Shown here piece after piece: positions 57,761 to 64,000 of a DNA stretch of 64,000 nucleotides. Every line of letters begins with the position of its first letter. Within the stretch, counting starts at the first letter, position 1. The notes beneath the pieces were generated by a model. That model was not told where the DNA came from and did no database searches. It saw nothing but the letters and a program-made list of their open reading frames with translations. The translations under genes were made by a program, and so were the position numbers. The DNA comes from Streptomyces soli (GTDB lineage Bacteria; Actinomycetota; Actinomycetes; Streptomycetales; Streptomycetaceae), in assembly GCF_003999195.1 (NCBI RefSeq), contig NZ_RJVR01000259.1, forward strand, positions 1 to 64,000, written 5' to 3'.

Positions 57761-58342
57761 ATGACCCCTGCCCTTGTACGGGATCGCACCCGCGACGACG
57801 AACAGGTCACCCGATGGGCGCTCGCCGCCGGCACGGGCGACCGTGACGCGATCGAGCGCTTCGTACGCGCCACCCACCGCGATGTCTGGCGCTTCGTCGC
57901 CCACCTCAGCGCTGACGTACCCGGCGCCGACGACCTCACCCAGGAGACCTTTCTGCGGGCGCTCACCGGCCTGCCGCGCTTCGCCGGCCGCTCCTGCGCC
58001 CGCACCTGGCTGCTGTCGATCGCCCGCCGGGTGGTCGTGGACCGCTACCGTTCGGCGGCCGCCAGGCCCCGCATCGCCGCCAACTGCGACTGGCAGGCGG
58101 CGGCGGAGCGTACCCAGTTGCGCGGCTTGCCCGGCTTTGAGGAGGGCGTGGCACTGCTCGATCTGCTGAACGTCCTGGACGCCGCGCGTCGCGAGGCGTT
58201 CGTCCTCACCCAGCTGCTGGACCTGCCCTACGCCGAGGCCGCCGACGTGGTCGGCTGCCCGATCGGGACCGTACGTTCCCGCGTGGCCCGGGCCCGCGAG
58301 GACCTGACGGCGCTGCTGGCGGCGGCCGCCCGCCTCAGTTAG
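57761..58342 (+). CDS. ECF-subfamily RNA polymerase sigma factor
   Basis: A 193-residue sigma factor with AAGGA before ATG 57761. Region 2 (RFVRATHRDVWRFVAHLSAD, DDLTQETFLRALTGLPRF) lies at about 25-85, and region 4 (FVLTQLLDLPYAEAADVVGC, PIGTVRSRVARARED) at about 140-185. No zinc anti-sigma gene adjoins. The membrane protein upstream or the Cys-rich peptide downstream are the only local candidates to control it. The setting resembles SigC-like sigma factors linked to copper in mycobacteria, which is only an analogy. Confidence 0.92.
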   Translation: MTPALVRDRTRDDEQVTRWALAAGTGDRDAIERFVRATHRDVWRFVAHLSADVPGADDLTQETFLRALTGLPRFAGRSCARTWLLSIARRVVVDRYRSAAARPRIAANCDWQAAAERTQLRGLPGFEEGVALLDLLNVLDAARREAFVLTQLLDLPYAEAADVVGCPIGTVRSRVARAREDLTALLAAAARLS

Positions 58343-58356
58343 TCGGGACGGCCCGG

Positions 58357-58390
58357 CCTGTGGTTCCCGGGGCGGCCCGGGAACCACAGG
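58357..58390 (+). terminator. Hairpin terminator after the sigma factor gene
   Basis: A perfect 15-bp stem (58357-58371 with 58376-58390) and a GCGG loop start 14 bases past the stop. Confidence 0.9.
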
Positions 58391-58553
58391 TGGCCGAAGC
58401 ACGGGGAGGGCACGAGCGCACACCCGGCCACCCTTGCGCCCCCGCGCCGGGCTGCGGGCGCGCTTCCCGCCCGGACCGTACGGGTAATTGCCGGGCAGTC
58501 CGGGCGGTCGGTCATCCCTCCGACCGCCGGAACCGAGCGGGAGGTCGATGACC

Positions 58554-58769
58554 ATGTCCGAGATCAATGGCCTGGAGCCGGTGGCCACGTTCTGCGGAAA
58601 CTGCAACTGCGGCTGCCCCGAGCTGTTCGTCGACCCCGGCGCCCCGGCCGAGCGCCGGGTCGTGCTCACCGACGACTTCGGGCAGCGCGTCCAGATGAGC
58701 GCCGACCAGTTCTCCTCCCTGGTCGAGGAGGCCAAGGCCGGCAAGCTCGACGGCGTAGCCACCGCCTAG
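58554..58769 (+). CDS. Cys-rich 71-residue mini-protein
   Basis: GGGAGG lies nine bases before ATG 58554; the ATG two codons earlier is too close to it. Four Cys cluster near the N-terminus in FCGNCNCGCPELFVD (Cys14, 17, 19, 21), followed by an acidic helical part (RVVLTDDFGQRVQMSADQFS). I believe this CGNCxCGCPELFVD form recurs in streptomycete genomes but I know no function. It could bind copper, zinc or an Fe-S cluster, or be a modified-peptide precursor. The stop TAG abuts the repeat element at 58769. Confidence 0.75.
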   Translation: MSEINGLEPVATFCGNCNCGCPELFVDPGAPAERRVVLTDDFGQRVQMSADQFSSLVEEAKAGKLDGVATA

Positions 58770-58979
58770 GGCCTGGCCGGCGGATCAGGGTCGGACAGGC
58801 CGCGGCTCCCCAGCCTTCGGCCGGTGGGGGCACTCCCCCAGCCTTCGGCCGGTGGGGGCACTCCCCCAGCCTTCGGCCGGGGGGACCCCCACCCAACCGC
58901 CAGGCTAGGGGAGGACCCCCACCCAGCCGCCAGGCTGGGGGAGCGTCGTGGCCCCGGCCATCATCCGCCGGACAGGCCC
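58769..58979. repeat. Second inverted-repeat element with tandem hairpin modules
   Basis: The ends GGGCCTGGCCGGCGGATC (58769-58786) and the complement at 58962-58979 match at 16 of 18 positions. They resemble the ends of the 45205 element (GGGCCTG-CCGG core). Inside are about 2.7 tandem copies of a 29-bp unit starting CAGCCTTCGGCCGGTGGGGG, then two copies of a unit with CAGCCGCCAGGCT-type arms. The same two modules occur once each at 45365-45450. It starts at the TAG of the preceding gene. Confidence 0.82.
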
Positions 58980-58994
58980 CAGCGCTCACCCACC

Positions 58995-59027
58995 CGGCGG
59001 CCCGCACGAATCCGGTGCGGGCCGCCG
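58995..59027 (-). terminator. Hairpin terminator for the minus-strand Cys-rich gene
   Basis: CGGCGGCCCGCAC (58995-59007) pairs perfectly with 59015-59027 around a 7-nt loop, 20 bp past the stop at 59048. Confidence 0.8.
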
Positions 59028-59047
59028 TGTGGGTGCCGGCCGAAGAA

Positions 59048-59308
59048 TCAGTCCGCCGATCGCATGGCGGGGATGACCAGGTCGACCGGCCCCGCGCCGT
59101 GGCCGCTCTTGCACGAGTCGTGGCAGTCCTTCTCCAGGCTGCAGCACAGCGAGCAGATCGCACCCTGGTGGAACGGGCAGCCCGCGATGTCGGGACGCTC
59201 GAAGTCCTCCGCGCAGACCGTGCAGGTCATGGTGACGGCGCAGAGGAGGCCGTCCTCCAGGACGAGGGGCTCGGCCAGGTCGTCGGCCCTGGACGGTGAG
59301 CACGCCAA
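59048..59308 (-). CDS. Small Cys-rich metal-binding protein
   Basis: An 86-residue protein, or about 60 residues if it starts at Met27. CTVCAEDFERPDIAGCPFHQ, then GAICSLCCSLEKDCHDSCK, supplies eight Cys (29, 32, 44, 52, 55, 56, 62, 66) and two His. That is enough for two zinc or Fe-S sites. I recall CSLCCSLExxCHDxCK-type tails in larger bacterial membrane proteins, but here the motif stands alone, so this may be a domain remnant or a free metalloprotein. It lies downstream of the DUF4387/AtuA operon. Confidence 0.65.
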   Translation of the reverse strand: MACSPSRADDLAEPLVLEDGLLCAVTMTCTVCAEDFERPDIAGCPFHQGAICSLCCSLEKDCHDSCKSGHGAGPVDLVIPAMRSAD

Positions 59309-59325
59309 CGGGTCAGCCCAGGTGG

Positions 59326-59649
59326 CTACCTGACGCGGGGCGCGGGGACGGCGAGGTCGATGAGCGGGGCGTGCTGCTGGCCGCCGTAGGAGTCCGGGTC
59401 TTCGAGGTCGCCCTGGCGGACGGGGCGGGGGAAGGAGACCTTGACCGCCTGGGCGCGGTCGTGGTGGACGATCAGGACGTGCGCCGGGTCGGTGCCGTAG
59501 AGCCTGGCGAAGAGCGGCGCGGTGAGTACGCCGGAGTCACGGAGGCGCTCGTATGTGGCCTGGTCCTTGGCGACGAAGTCGAAGGTGAGCCAGAACGGTC
59601 CGGCGTTCTTGGAACGGATCAGGGAGCACAGGTCCAGCAGCCGGGTCAC
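59326..59649 (-). CDS. DUF4387 family protein
   Basis: A 107-residue protein with the DUF4387 pattern: LLDLCSLIRSKNAGPFWLTF, then VLTAPLFARLYGTDPAHVLI and VKVSFPRPVRQGDLEDPDSY. DUF4387 genes habitually follow AtuA/DUF1446 genes and may be the small partner subunit. ATG 59649 overlaps the AtuA stop as ATGA, supporting coupled translation. Confidence 0.9.
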   Translation of the reverse strand: MTRLLDLCSLIRSKNAGPFWLTFDFVAKDQATYERLRDSGVLTAPLFARLYGTDPAHVLIVHHDRAQAVKVSFPRPVRQGDLEDPDSYGGQQHAPLIDLAVPAPRVR

Positions 59650-61037
59650 GGCGCGACCTCCTCATGGACGGTACGGAAGGGTTCGTGCGGGGTGTCGGGG
59701 ACCAGCACGTGGTGGAGGGTGAAGCGGTAGGCCGGGCCGCGGTCGGTCTCGGGCGGCGAGAAGGGGTAGGCGATCGTGCTGGCCAGGCCCGCGTACTCGG
59801 GGACGGGCAGGTGGGAGCTGGCGTGGGCGACGAAGGTCGCCACCGCGTGCGCGATCTCCTGGGTGGGCGCGGTGACGGTGATCAGGACGCCCAACTCGTG
59901 CACGGGCTCGTCGCGCGCGGGGTCGAGTGGTCCGAGGACGGCGTCGCGGCCGTAGAGGCGGTAGTCGACCTTTACGTCGTCGGGGTCGACGCGGCCGTCG
60001 AACACGTCGCGGATCTTGGCCCGGAAGTAGTCCTGCGCCTTGGGCAGCAATTGGGGCAGTTGCTCGATGACCACGCGGTCGCGGATACCTCCGACGGCGA
60101 TGGTCTGGTAGCCGATCAGCTGTGAGCCCTCCAGCTTGTTCGTGTAGTCCGTGCCCGGCCGGTAGACGGCGCCGGAGACGCGGACCCGGCGGTCGTCGAG
60201 CGCGGCGTAGGTGGCGTCCGTGGTGTCGAGGGTGCCGGAGGGCTCGGTGATCAGGAACGGGTCGGCGTTCTCGTACAGGGTGTGCGCGGCCACCGAGTGC
60301 GGGGTCAGGCGGAGTTCGGGATCCAGGGGCTCCACGTCGAAGTGGTCGTCGCGCAGATGGACGAACAGGCCGTCGGCGGCGGGCGGGACCGCGCAGGCCG
60401 CACCGCACTCGACGGTCTTGGCCGCGTGCCAGACCAGACCCGGGTCGGCGCCCAGGGCGTGCGGGACTGCGGCGTACAGGGCGGTGTCGCTGGCGCGGCC
60501 GGCCAACACCACCTCGGCGCCCTCGCTCAGCGCCTGTTGGATCGGCTCGACGCCCATCATCGCGACGACATGACCGGACGTCAGGGTGTGCAGGTCGAGC
60601 GGCGGCGCGCCGTCCAGCGGGCGGATGCGCCCTTCCGCATACCGCTGTGCGAGGTGGCCGGGGTCCTGGTCGGCGTAGATGAGGGCGAGCTTGAAGGACA
60701 GGGCCTCCTGCACCGCGATCTCGCGGGCGATGCCGGCCACCAGGTCTACCCCGGCGTCGCGACCGCTGGTGCCGCAGGAGCCGATGATCAACGGTACGCC
60801 GAGCCGGTCGCGGGCCTTCAGCAGCAGCCGCAGATCGCGGGCGACAGCCTCGCGTGAAAGCTTGGGTTGCCCGCTGCCGAGGTACGCGGGGCCGCTGTCC
60901 GTCGAGCCGGCGTCGCAGGCGATGACGTGCGGGCGCAGGGCCACCCCGCGCTCCAGTGACTCTGCACGGAAGCCCGCGCCGAGAGCGCCGGTCGGCGCCA
61001 GGATCCTTATCTCCGGGGGTGGTGTAGGTGCTGTCAT
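59646..61037 (-). CDS. AtuA-like (DUF1446) acyclic terpene utilisation family protein
   Basis: A 463-residue protein. IRILAPTGALGAGFRAESLE and HVIACDAGSTDSGPAYLGSG open the domain, and LIIGSCGTSGRDAGVDLVAG and TECG/KTVECGAACAVPPAA follow. AtuA is required for citronellol/geraniol growth in Pseudomonas, and most relatives act in uncharacterised acid or hydroxy-acid catabolism. With DUF4387, a GntR regulator and an ABC importer nearby, a substrate-uptake-and-breakdown locus is likely. A palindrome 28 bp upstream matches one at the gntR gene. Confidence 0.88.
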   Translation of the reverse strand: MTAPTPPPEIRILAPTGALGAGFRAESLERGVALRPHVIACDAGSTDSGPAYLGSGQPKLSREAVARDLRLLLKARDRLGVPLIIGSCGTSGRDAGVDLVAGIAREIAVQEALSFKLALIYADQDPGHLAQRYAEGRIRPLDGAPPLDLHTLTSGHVVAMMGVEPIQQALSEGAEVVLAGRASDTALYAAVPHALGADPGLVWHAAKTVECGAACAVPPAADGLFVHLRDDHFDVEPLDPELRLTPHSVAAHTLYENADPFLITEPSGTLDTTDATYAALDDRRVRVSGAVYRPGTDYTNKLEGSQLIGYQTIAVGGIRDRVVIEQLPQLLPKAQDYFRAKIRDVFDGRVDPDDVKVDYRLYGRDAVLGPLDPARDEPVHELGVLITVTAPTQEIAHAVATFVAHASSHLPVPEYAGLASTIAYPFSPPETDRGPAYRFTLHHVLVPDTPHEPFRTVHEEVAP

Positions 61038-61064
61038 CGGCTTTACTTCCCTCTTCTTTCTATA

Positions 61065-61074
61065 TGCTATAGCA
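61065..61074. promoter_or_regulatory. GntR-type operator upstream of the AtuA operon
   Basis: TGCTATAGCA is a perfect 10-bp palindrome in an AT-rich promoter, 28 bp upstream of the AtuA start. TGCTACAGCA before the gntR gene (61875-61884) differs at one base. Confidence 0.65.
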
Positions 61075-61149
61075 AATGGGACGACAAGGCAGTCTGCTGT
61101 CCGGCCGACTGTCGGCGACCGCCGTCGGCTCAGGCGTCCTCAGACGTCC

Positions 61150-61857
61150 TCAGGCGTCCCAGCCCGCCAGGTCCGCGGCAGCGGAGGCCGCATGGGTGCG
61201 GGCCAGCTGTTCCGCGCGCTCCGGGTCGCCGTCCCGCACCGCGGCCAGGATCTCGCGGTGCTGCCCGTACCGCCGGAGCTGGCCCGGCGACGACACCGCG
61301 AGCTGCGCGGAGGCGATGCTCAGGCGCTCGTTGCGGCTGAACGCCCGCACCTGCTCCAGGGCCCGGGCGAGCTGGGCGTTGTCGGCCGCCGCCTCGACCC
61401 CGGCGTGGAAGGTGCGAACGGCGTCGAAGATGCGCTCGACCTGGACGGGGTTCAGGGTCCGGCCGGCGTCACGGTCCGCACGCAGGAGGAATGCCGCCTC
61501 GTCGGCGGTGTCCAGCAGGCGCTCCAGCTCGGCAAGTTGGCGTTCGGTGGCCTTCTCCGCGGCGAAGCGGGCGGCGACGCCTTCGAGTGCGGCCTCGATG
61601 ATGCCGCTTTCGGTACGGGCCTTGGGTGAGACGGTCGCCACCCGCAGCGAGCGCGGTCCCGTACGTTCCACCAACTGCTCCTGCTCCAGTCGGCGCAGGG
61701 CCTCACGCACCGGCGTCGGGCTGACGCCCAGGCTCGCGGCCAGCCCGCGTTCGGTGATCTTCGCGCCCCAGCGCAGGTCGCCGCCGATGATCGCCGCGCG
61801 CAGGGCCCGGTACGCCTGGTCAGCAAGGGAGTGAGAGGTCAGGGCGGGCAGCGTCAT
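61150..61857 (-). CDS. GntR family regulator, FCD subfamily
   Basis: A 235-residue regulator. The winged helix covers about residues 5-70 (ADQAYRALRAAIIGGDLRWG, ITERGLAASLGVSPTPVREA, LRRLEQEQLVERTG). The FCD effector domain follows, with IIEAALEGVAARFAAE and HREILAAVRDGDPERAEQLA carrying typical metal/acid-binding His and Asp residues. ATG 61857 is preferred because upstream in-frame starts would lie in the operator. It lies between the AtuA operon and the ABC transporter and probably represses both and itself. Confidence 0.88.
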   Translation of the reverse strand: MTLPALTSHSLADQAYRALRAAIIGGDLRWGAKITERGLAASLGVSPTPVREALRRLEQEQLVERTGPRSLRVATVSPKARTESGIIEAALEGVAARFAAEKATERQLAELERLLDTADEAAFLLRADRDAGRTLNPVQVERIFDAVRTFHAGVEAAADNAQLARALEQVRAFSRNERLSIASAQLAVSSPGQLRRYGQHREILAAVRDGDPERAEQLARTHAASAAADLAGWDA

Positions 61858-61874
61858 GACGTCCATTTGATGTC

Positions 61875-61884
61875 TGCTACAGCA
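61875..61884. promoter_or_regulatory. GntR-type operator upstream of gntR
   Basis: TGCTACAGCA, arms TGCT/AGCA, lies 18 bp before the gntR start and just past the ABC ATPase stop at 61890. It matches the site at 61065. Confidence 0.6.
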
Positions 61885-61889
61885 CATTG

Positions 61890-62981
61890 TCAATCGACGA
61901 TCACGCTGGCGGCGTCCTCGGTCACAGTGACGTGCACGTCTCCCTCGCCGAGCCGGTGCGGGGTGAGAGCCGTCAGCGCCACCTGGCCGACGGCCAGGGA
62001 GTAGAGGTAGCGGTCACCGAGGAAGGTCTCGTGCGTGATCTTGGCGGGCCGGCCCGCCGGCTCGCCCGCGGACTCCGCCCCGTTCCCGGCCTCGGGCCCC
62101 GCGATGACCAGCGCTTCCGGCCGTACGGCAAGGGTGACCGTCTCGTCGCCGGGCGGAGCATCGGCGCGGAAGGGCACCGTACCCGGCAGGCCGGGCACGT
62201 CGAGCTGCCAGCCGCCGCCCGCGGCCTTGCGCGCGGTCCCGGTGAGGAAGTTGCAGCGGCCCAGGAACTCGGCGACGAAGCGCGTGCCGGGATGGTGGTA
62301 GACGTCGGACGGGGTGCCCGCGCGGACGATCCGCCCCTGGTGCATGACCAGGATCTGGTCGCTCATGGCCAGGGCCTCGGTCTGGTCGTGGGTGACGAAG
62401 ACGGTGGTGATGCCGAGGTCGCGTTGTAGGTCGGTGAGCCAGTCGCGGGCGCGTTCGCGCAGCTTGGCGTCGAGGTTGGAGAACGGCTCGTCCAGCAGCA
62501 GCGCGGTCGGCGCGTGGGACAGTGCCCGGGCGAGGGCGACGCGCTGCTGCTGGCCGCCGGAGAGCTGGTGGGGGTGGGCGTCGGCGCGGTCGGCGAGTTC
62601 GACGAGTTCCAGGACCGTACGGACGCGGTGCTGGATCTCCTGCTTGCCGGCGCGGCGCAGCCTGAGCGGGTAGGCCACGTTCTGGCCCACCGTCATATGG
62701 GGGAAGAGCGCGTAGGACTGGAACACCACCCCCAGCGCGCGGCGCTCCGCGGGCAGGTCGTGGCCGGCGGCGGCGTCGAAGAGCACGCGATCGCCGTGGT
62801 GGATCGTGCCGCCGTCGGGGGTGTGGAAGCCCGCGATGGCCATCAGCGATGTGGTCTTGCCGCAGCCGCTGGGCCCGAGCAGCGTGGTGAAGGTGCCGTC
62901 GGCGACGGTGAAGTCGACATCGTCCAGGATCCGGGTCGAGCCGAGGGTCTGGGTGAGATGGCGGACGGAGAGTTCAGGCAT
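61890..62981 (-). CDS. ABC transporter ATP-binding protein (phosphonate/spermidine/iron type)
   Basis: A 363-residue ATPase. Walker A LLGPSGCGKTTSLMAIAG (about 35-52), Q-loop VVFQSYALFPHMTVGQNVAY, signature LSGGQQQRVALARAL (about 140), Walker B ALLLDEPFSNLDAKLR and THDQTEAL are all intact. A C-terminal TOBE-type domain follows (about 270-363). Subfamily members energise import of polyamines, ferric ions or 2-aminoethylphosphonate. It overlaps the permease end by 8 bp. The substrate-binding protein lies outside the window. Confidence 0.93.
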   Translation of the reverse strand: MPELSVRHLTQTLGSTRILDDVDFTVADGTFTTLLGPSGCGKTTSLMAIAGFHTPDGGTIHHGDRVLFDAAAGHDLPAERRALGVVFQSYALFPHMTVGQNVAYPLRLRRAGKQEIQHRVRTVLELVELADRADAHPHQLSGGQQQRVALARALSHAPTALLLDEPFSNLDAKLRERARDWLTDLQRDLGITTVFVTHDQTEALAMSDQILVMHQGRIVRAGTPSDVYHHPGTRFVAEFLGRCNFLTGTARKAAGGGWQLDVPGLPGTVPFRADAPPGDETVTLAVRPEALVIAGPEAGNGAESAGEPAGRPAKITHETFLGDRYLYSLAVGQVALTALTPHRLGEGDVHVTVTEDAASVIVD

Positions 62982-64000
62982 GTCGTCGGGCTTTCTTCAG
63001 CAGGGTCCAGCCGAAGCCGACCGTGAGGGCGACGGCCACGAGCAGGACCTGGACGAGTGCGAGGGCGGCGACGGGTCCCGGCAGGCCCTTGGCCCAGGTC
63101 TGGAGCATGGTGGTGCCGAGCAGCTCCGTATCGGGCTTGGCCAGGAACACCACGGGGTCGTAGTCGCTGACGAGGGTGACGAACATCAGCACCATCGCGC
63201 TGCGCAGCGCCGGGCGCAGCAGCGGGAGGGTGACGGTGCGGGTGGTGGTCCACCAGCCGGCGCCCGACGCGGTGGCCGCCTTGTCGAGTTCGGGGTTGAG
63301 CCGGGCGAGCGCCGGGGCCAGGACGACGTACGCCAGGGTCAGGTTCCGTACGCAGAGCGCGAGCAGTTCGCCCGACAGGCTGTTACGGAGCAGTGCGCCT
63401 GGCCAGTTGACGATCAGGAACAGCCAGAAGAAGCCGACGCCGAAGACGATGCCCGGGGTGGCTCTCGGATAGACCAGCAGCGCGGGCAGGGTGCGGCGCA
63501 GCCGGAAGCCGGAGCGGTGCGCGAGGACCGTGGCGAGCGAGACCAGGGCGACGGTGGCGACGCTGCCGATGGCGGCGATGAGCAGGCTGTTGGTGAACGC
63601 GCGGTGCAGCGTGGGGTCGCGCCAGATCTGCGACCAGTTGGCCCCGTTCCACAGCTGCCAGGGCGGTACGAGGGTGGTGAGGTCGGTGACCGAGGACATC
63701 AGACCGAGGCCGAGCAGCGGAATGACGCTGGTGACGACCACGAATCCGCCCGCCCCGATCGCCAGCGGAAGCCTCCAGCGGCCCAGCCGGATCGGCCGGG
63801 CGGGCGGCGTCGCCCGCGCGGAGGAGGCGTAACGGGCCTGGTGGCGCATCAGCAGGCTCCGTACGACCAGGATCCCGGAGACGAGGAGGAGCAGCAGGAT
63901 CGCGCCGGCCGAGACGATGGGCGGGTCGGGGGTGGCGCTGCCGGTCCAGACGCCGTAGAGGTAGCTGGCGATGAAGTCGATGCCGGCCGGGCGGCCGAGG
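62974..64000 (-). CDS. ABC transporter permease, 5' end beyond the window
   Basis: The frame is open from the window edge to 62974 (342 codons visible). An ATG at 63849 is internal, because coding sequence with a membrane helix (ILLLLLVSGILVVRSLLMR) continues in frame upstream of it. Visible are that helix, then a complete second permease half with six helices and the EAA-type loop (KAATASGAGWWTTTRTVTLP, LLRPAL) near residue 200 counted from 63849. This suggests a fused two-domain permease such as FbpB/PhnV-like proteins. Confidence 0.9.
   Translation of the reverse strand, partial: LGRPAGIDFIASYLYGVWTGSATPDPPIVSAGAILLLLLVSGILVVRSLLMRHQARYASSARATPPARPIRLGRWRLPLAIGAGGFVVVTSVIPLLGLGLMSSVTDLTTLVPPWQLWNGANWSQIWRDPTLHRAFTNSLLIAAIGSVATVALVSLATVLAHRSGFRLRRTLPALLVYPRATPGIVFGVGFFWLFLIVNWPGALLRNSLSGELLALCVRNLTLAYVVLAPALARLNPELDKAATASGAGWWTTTRTVTLPLLRPALRSAMVLMFVTLVSDYDPVVFLAKPDTELLGTTMLQTWAKGLPGPVAALALVQVLLVAVALTVGFGWTLLKKARRHA

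Noticed and set aside
58800-58960. CRISPR-like array of evenly spaced repeats
   Set aside because: The 29-bp units are adjacent without unique spacers and lie inside an inverted-repeat element; no cas genes are present.

Overview
The window is about 70% GC chromosomal DNA with strong GC bias at third codon positions, GTG/TTG starts, many GTGA stop/start overlaps and long perfect hairpins between genes. Together with the protein families (PASTA kinase, many TetR regulators, DUF6233, a group 1h-type [NiFe] hydrogenase, His-Asp leader peptides upstream of sulfur genes), this points to a Streptomyces or a close relative. It reads as an accessory-rich chromosomal region. No rRNA, tRNA, CRISPR, integrase or transposase was seen.

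Layout. 0.3-3.6 kb: a secreted GH92 alpha-mannosidase. 3.8-8.9 kb: TetR regulators around a PASTA Ser/Thr kinase, with gene remnants and a repeated 18-bp operator. 8.9-12.5 kb: an MMPL exporter under TetR control, then decayed genes (PAP2 phosphatase, DMT transporter, luciferase-like oxidoreductase tail). 12.6-18.5 kb: oxalate catabolism (LysR regulator, divergent acyl-CoA/oxalyl-CoA synthetase, oxalyl-CoA decarboxylase, formyl-CoA transferase). 18.6-25.7 kb: a truncated DUF5010 protein, an FMN reductase/MarR pair, a luciferase-like/LysR deletion scar, a ricin-lectin GH55-like glucanase, a transglutaminase-like protein and a GPP34 protein. 25.8-34.2 kb: sulfur metabolism (GST, three flavin monooxygenases of which one is broken, MetX, MetY), with three short leader peptides. 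34.2-39.1 kb: small regulators, a DedA protein, a maleylpyruvate isomerase-like protein, a GNAT-AAA fusion and a disordered protein.

39.2-54.4 kb: one long minus-strand [NiFe] hydrogenase locus. Read in transcription order it is hypX, small subunit, large subunit, NifU-like, DUF5947-like, DUF6084-like, an unknown protein, endopeptidase, a 39-residue protein, then a 275-bp inverted-repeat element, then hypA-B-F-C-D-E. It should build a high-affinity H2 uptake enzyme and its Ni-Fe(CN)2CO centre. 54.7-58.8 kb: a YcnI/PepSY copper-type cluster, two paralogous membrane proteins, an ECF sigma factor and a Cys-rich mini-protein. 58.8-64 kb: a second repeat element, a Cys-rich protein, DUF4387/AtuA catabolic genes, a GntR regulator and an ABC transporter that runs off the end.

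Two themes stand out. First, alpha-mannan and beta-1,3-glucan hydrolases plus oxalate catabolism suggest growth on fungal or plant debris, with H2 scavenging as a supplement. Second, the window is full of deletion scars: at least eight genes are truncated, frameshifted or fused across deletion endpoints, while their promoters and operators are often intact. The least described items are the modular inverted-repeat elements (one splitting the hydrogenase locus), the leader peptides with an attenuator before metY, the TetR operator set around the kinase, and a possible formyl-CoA link between oxalate catabolism and HypX.
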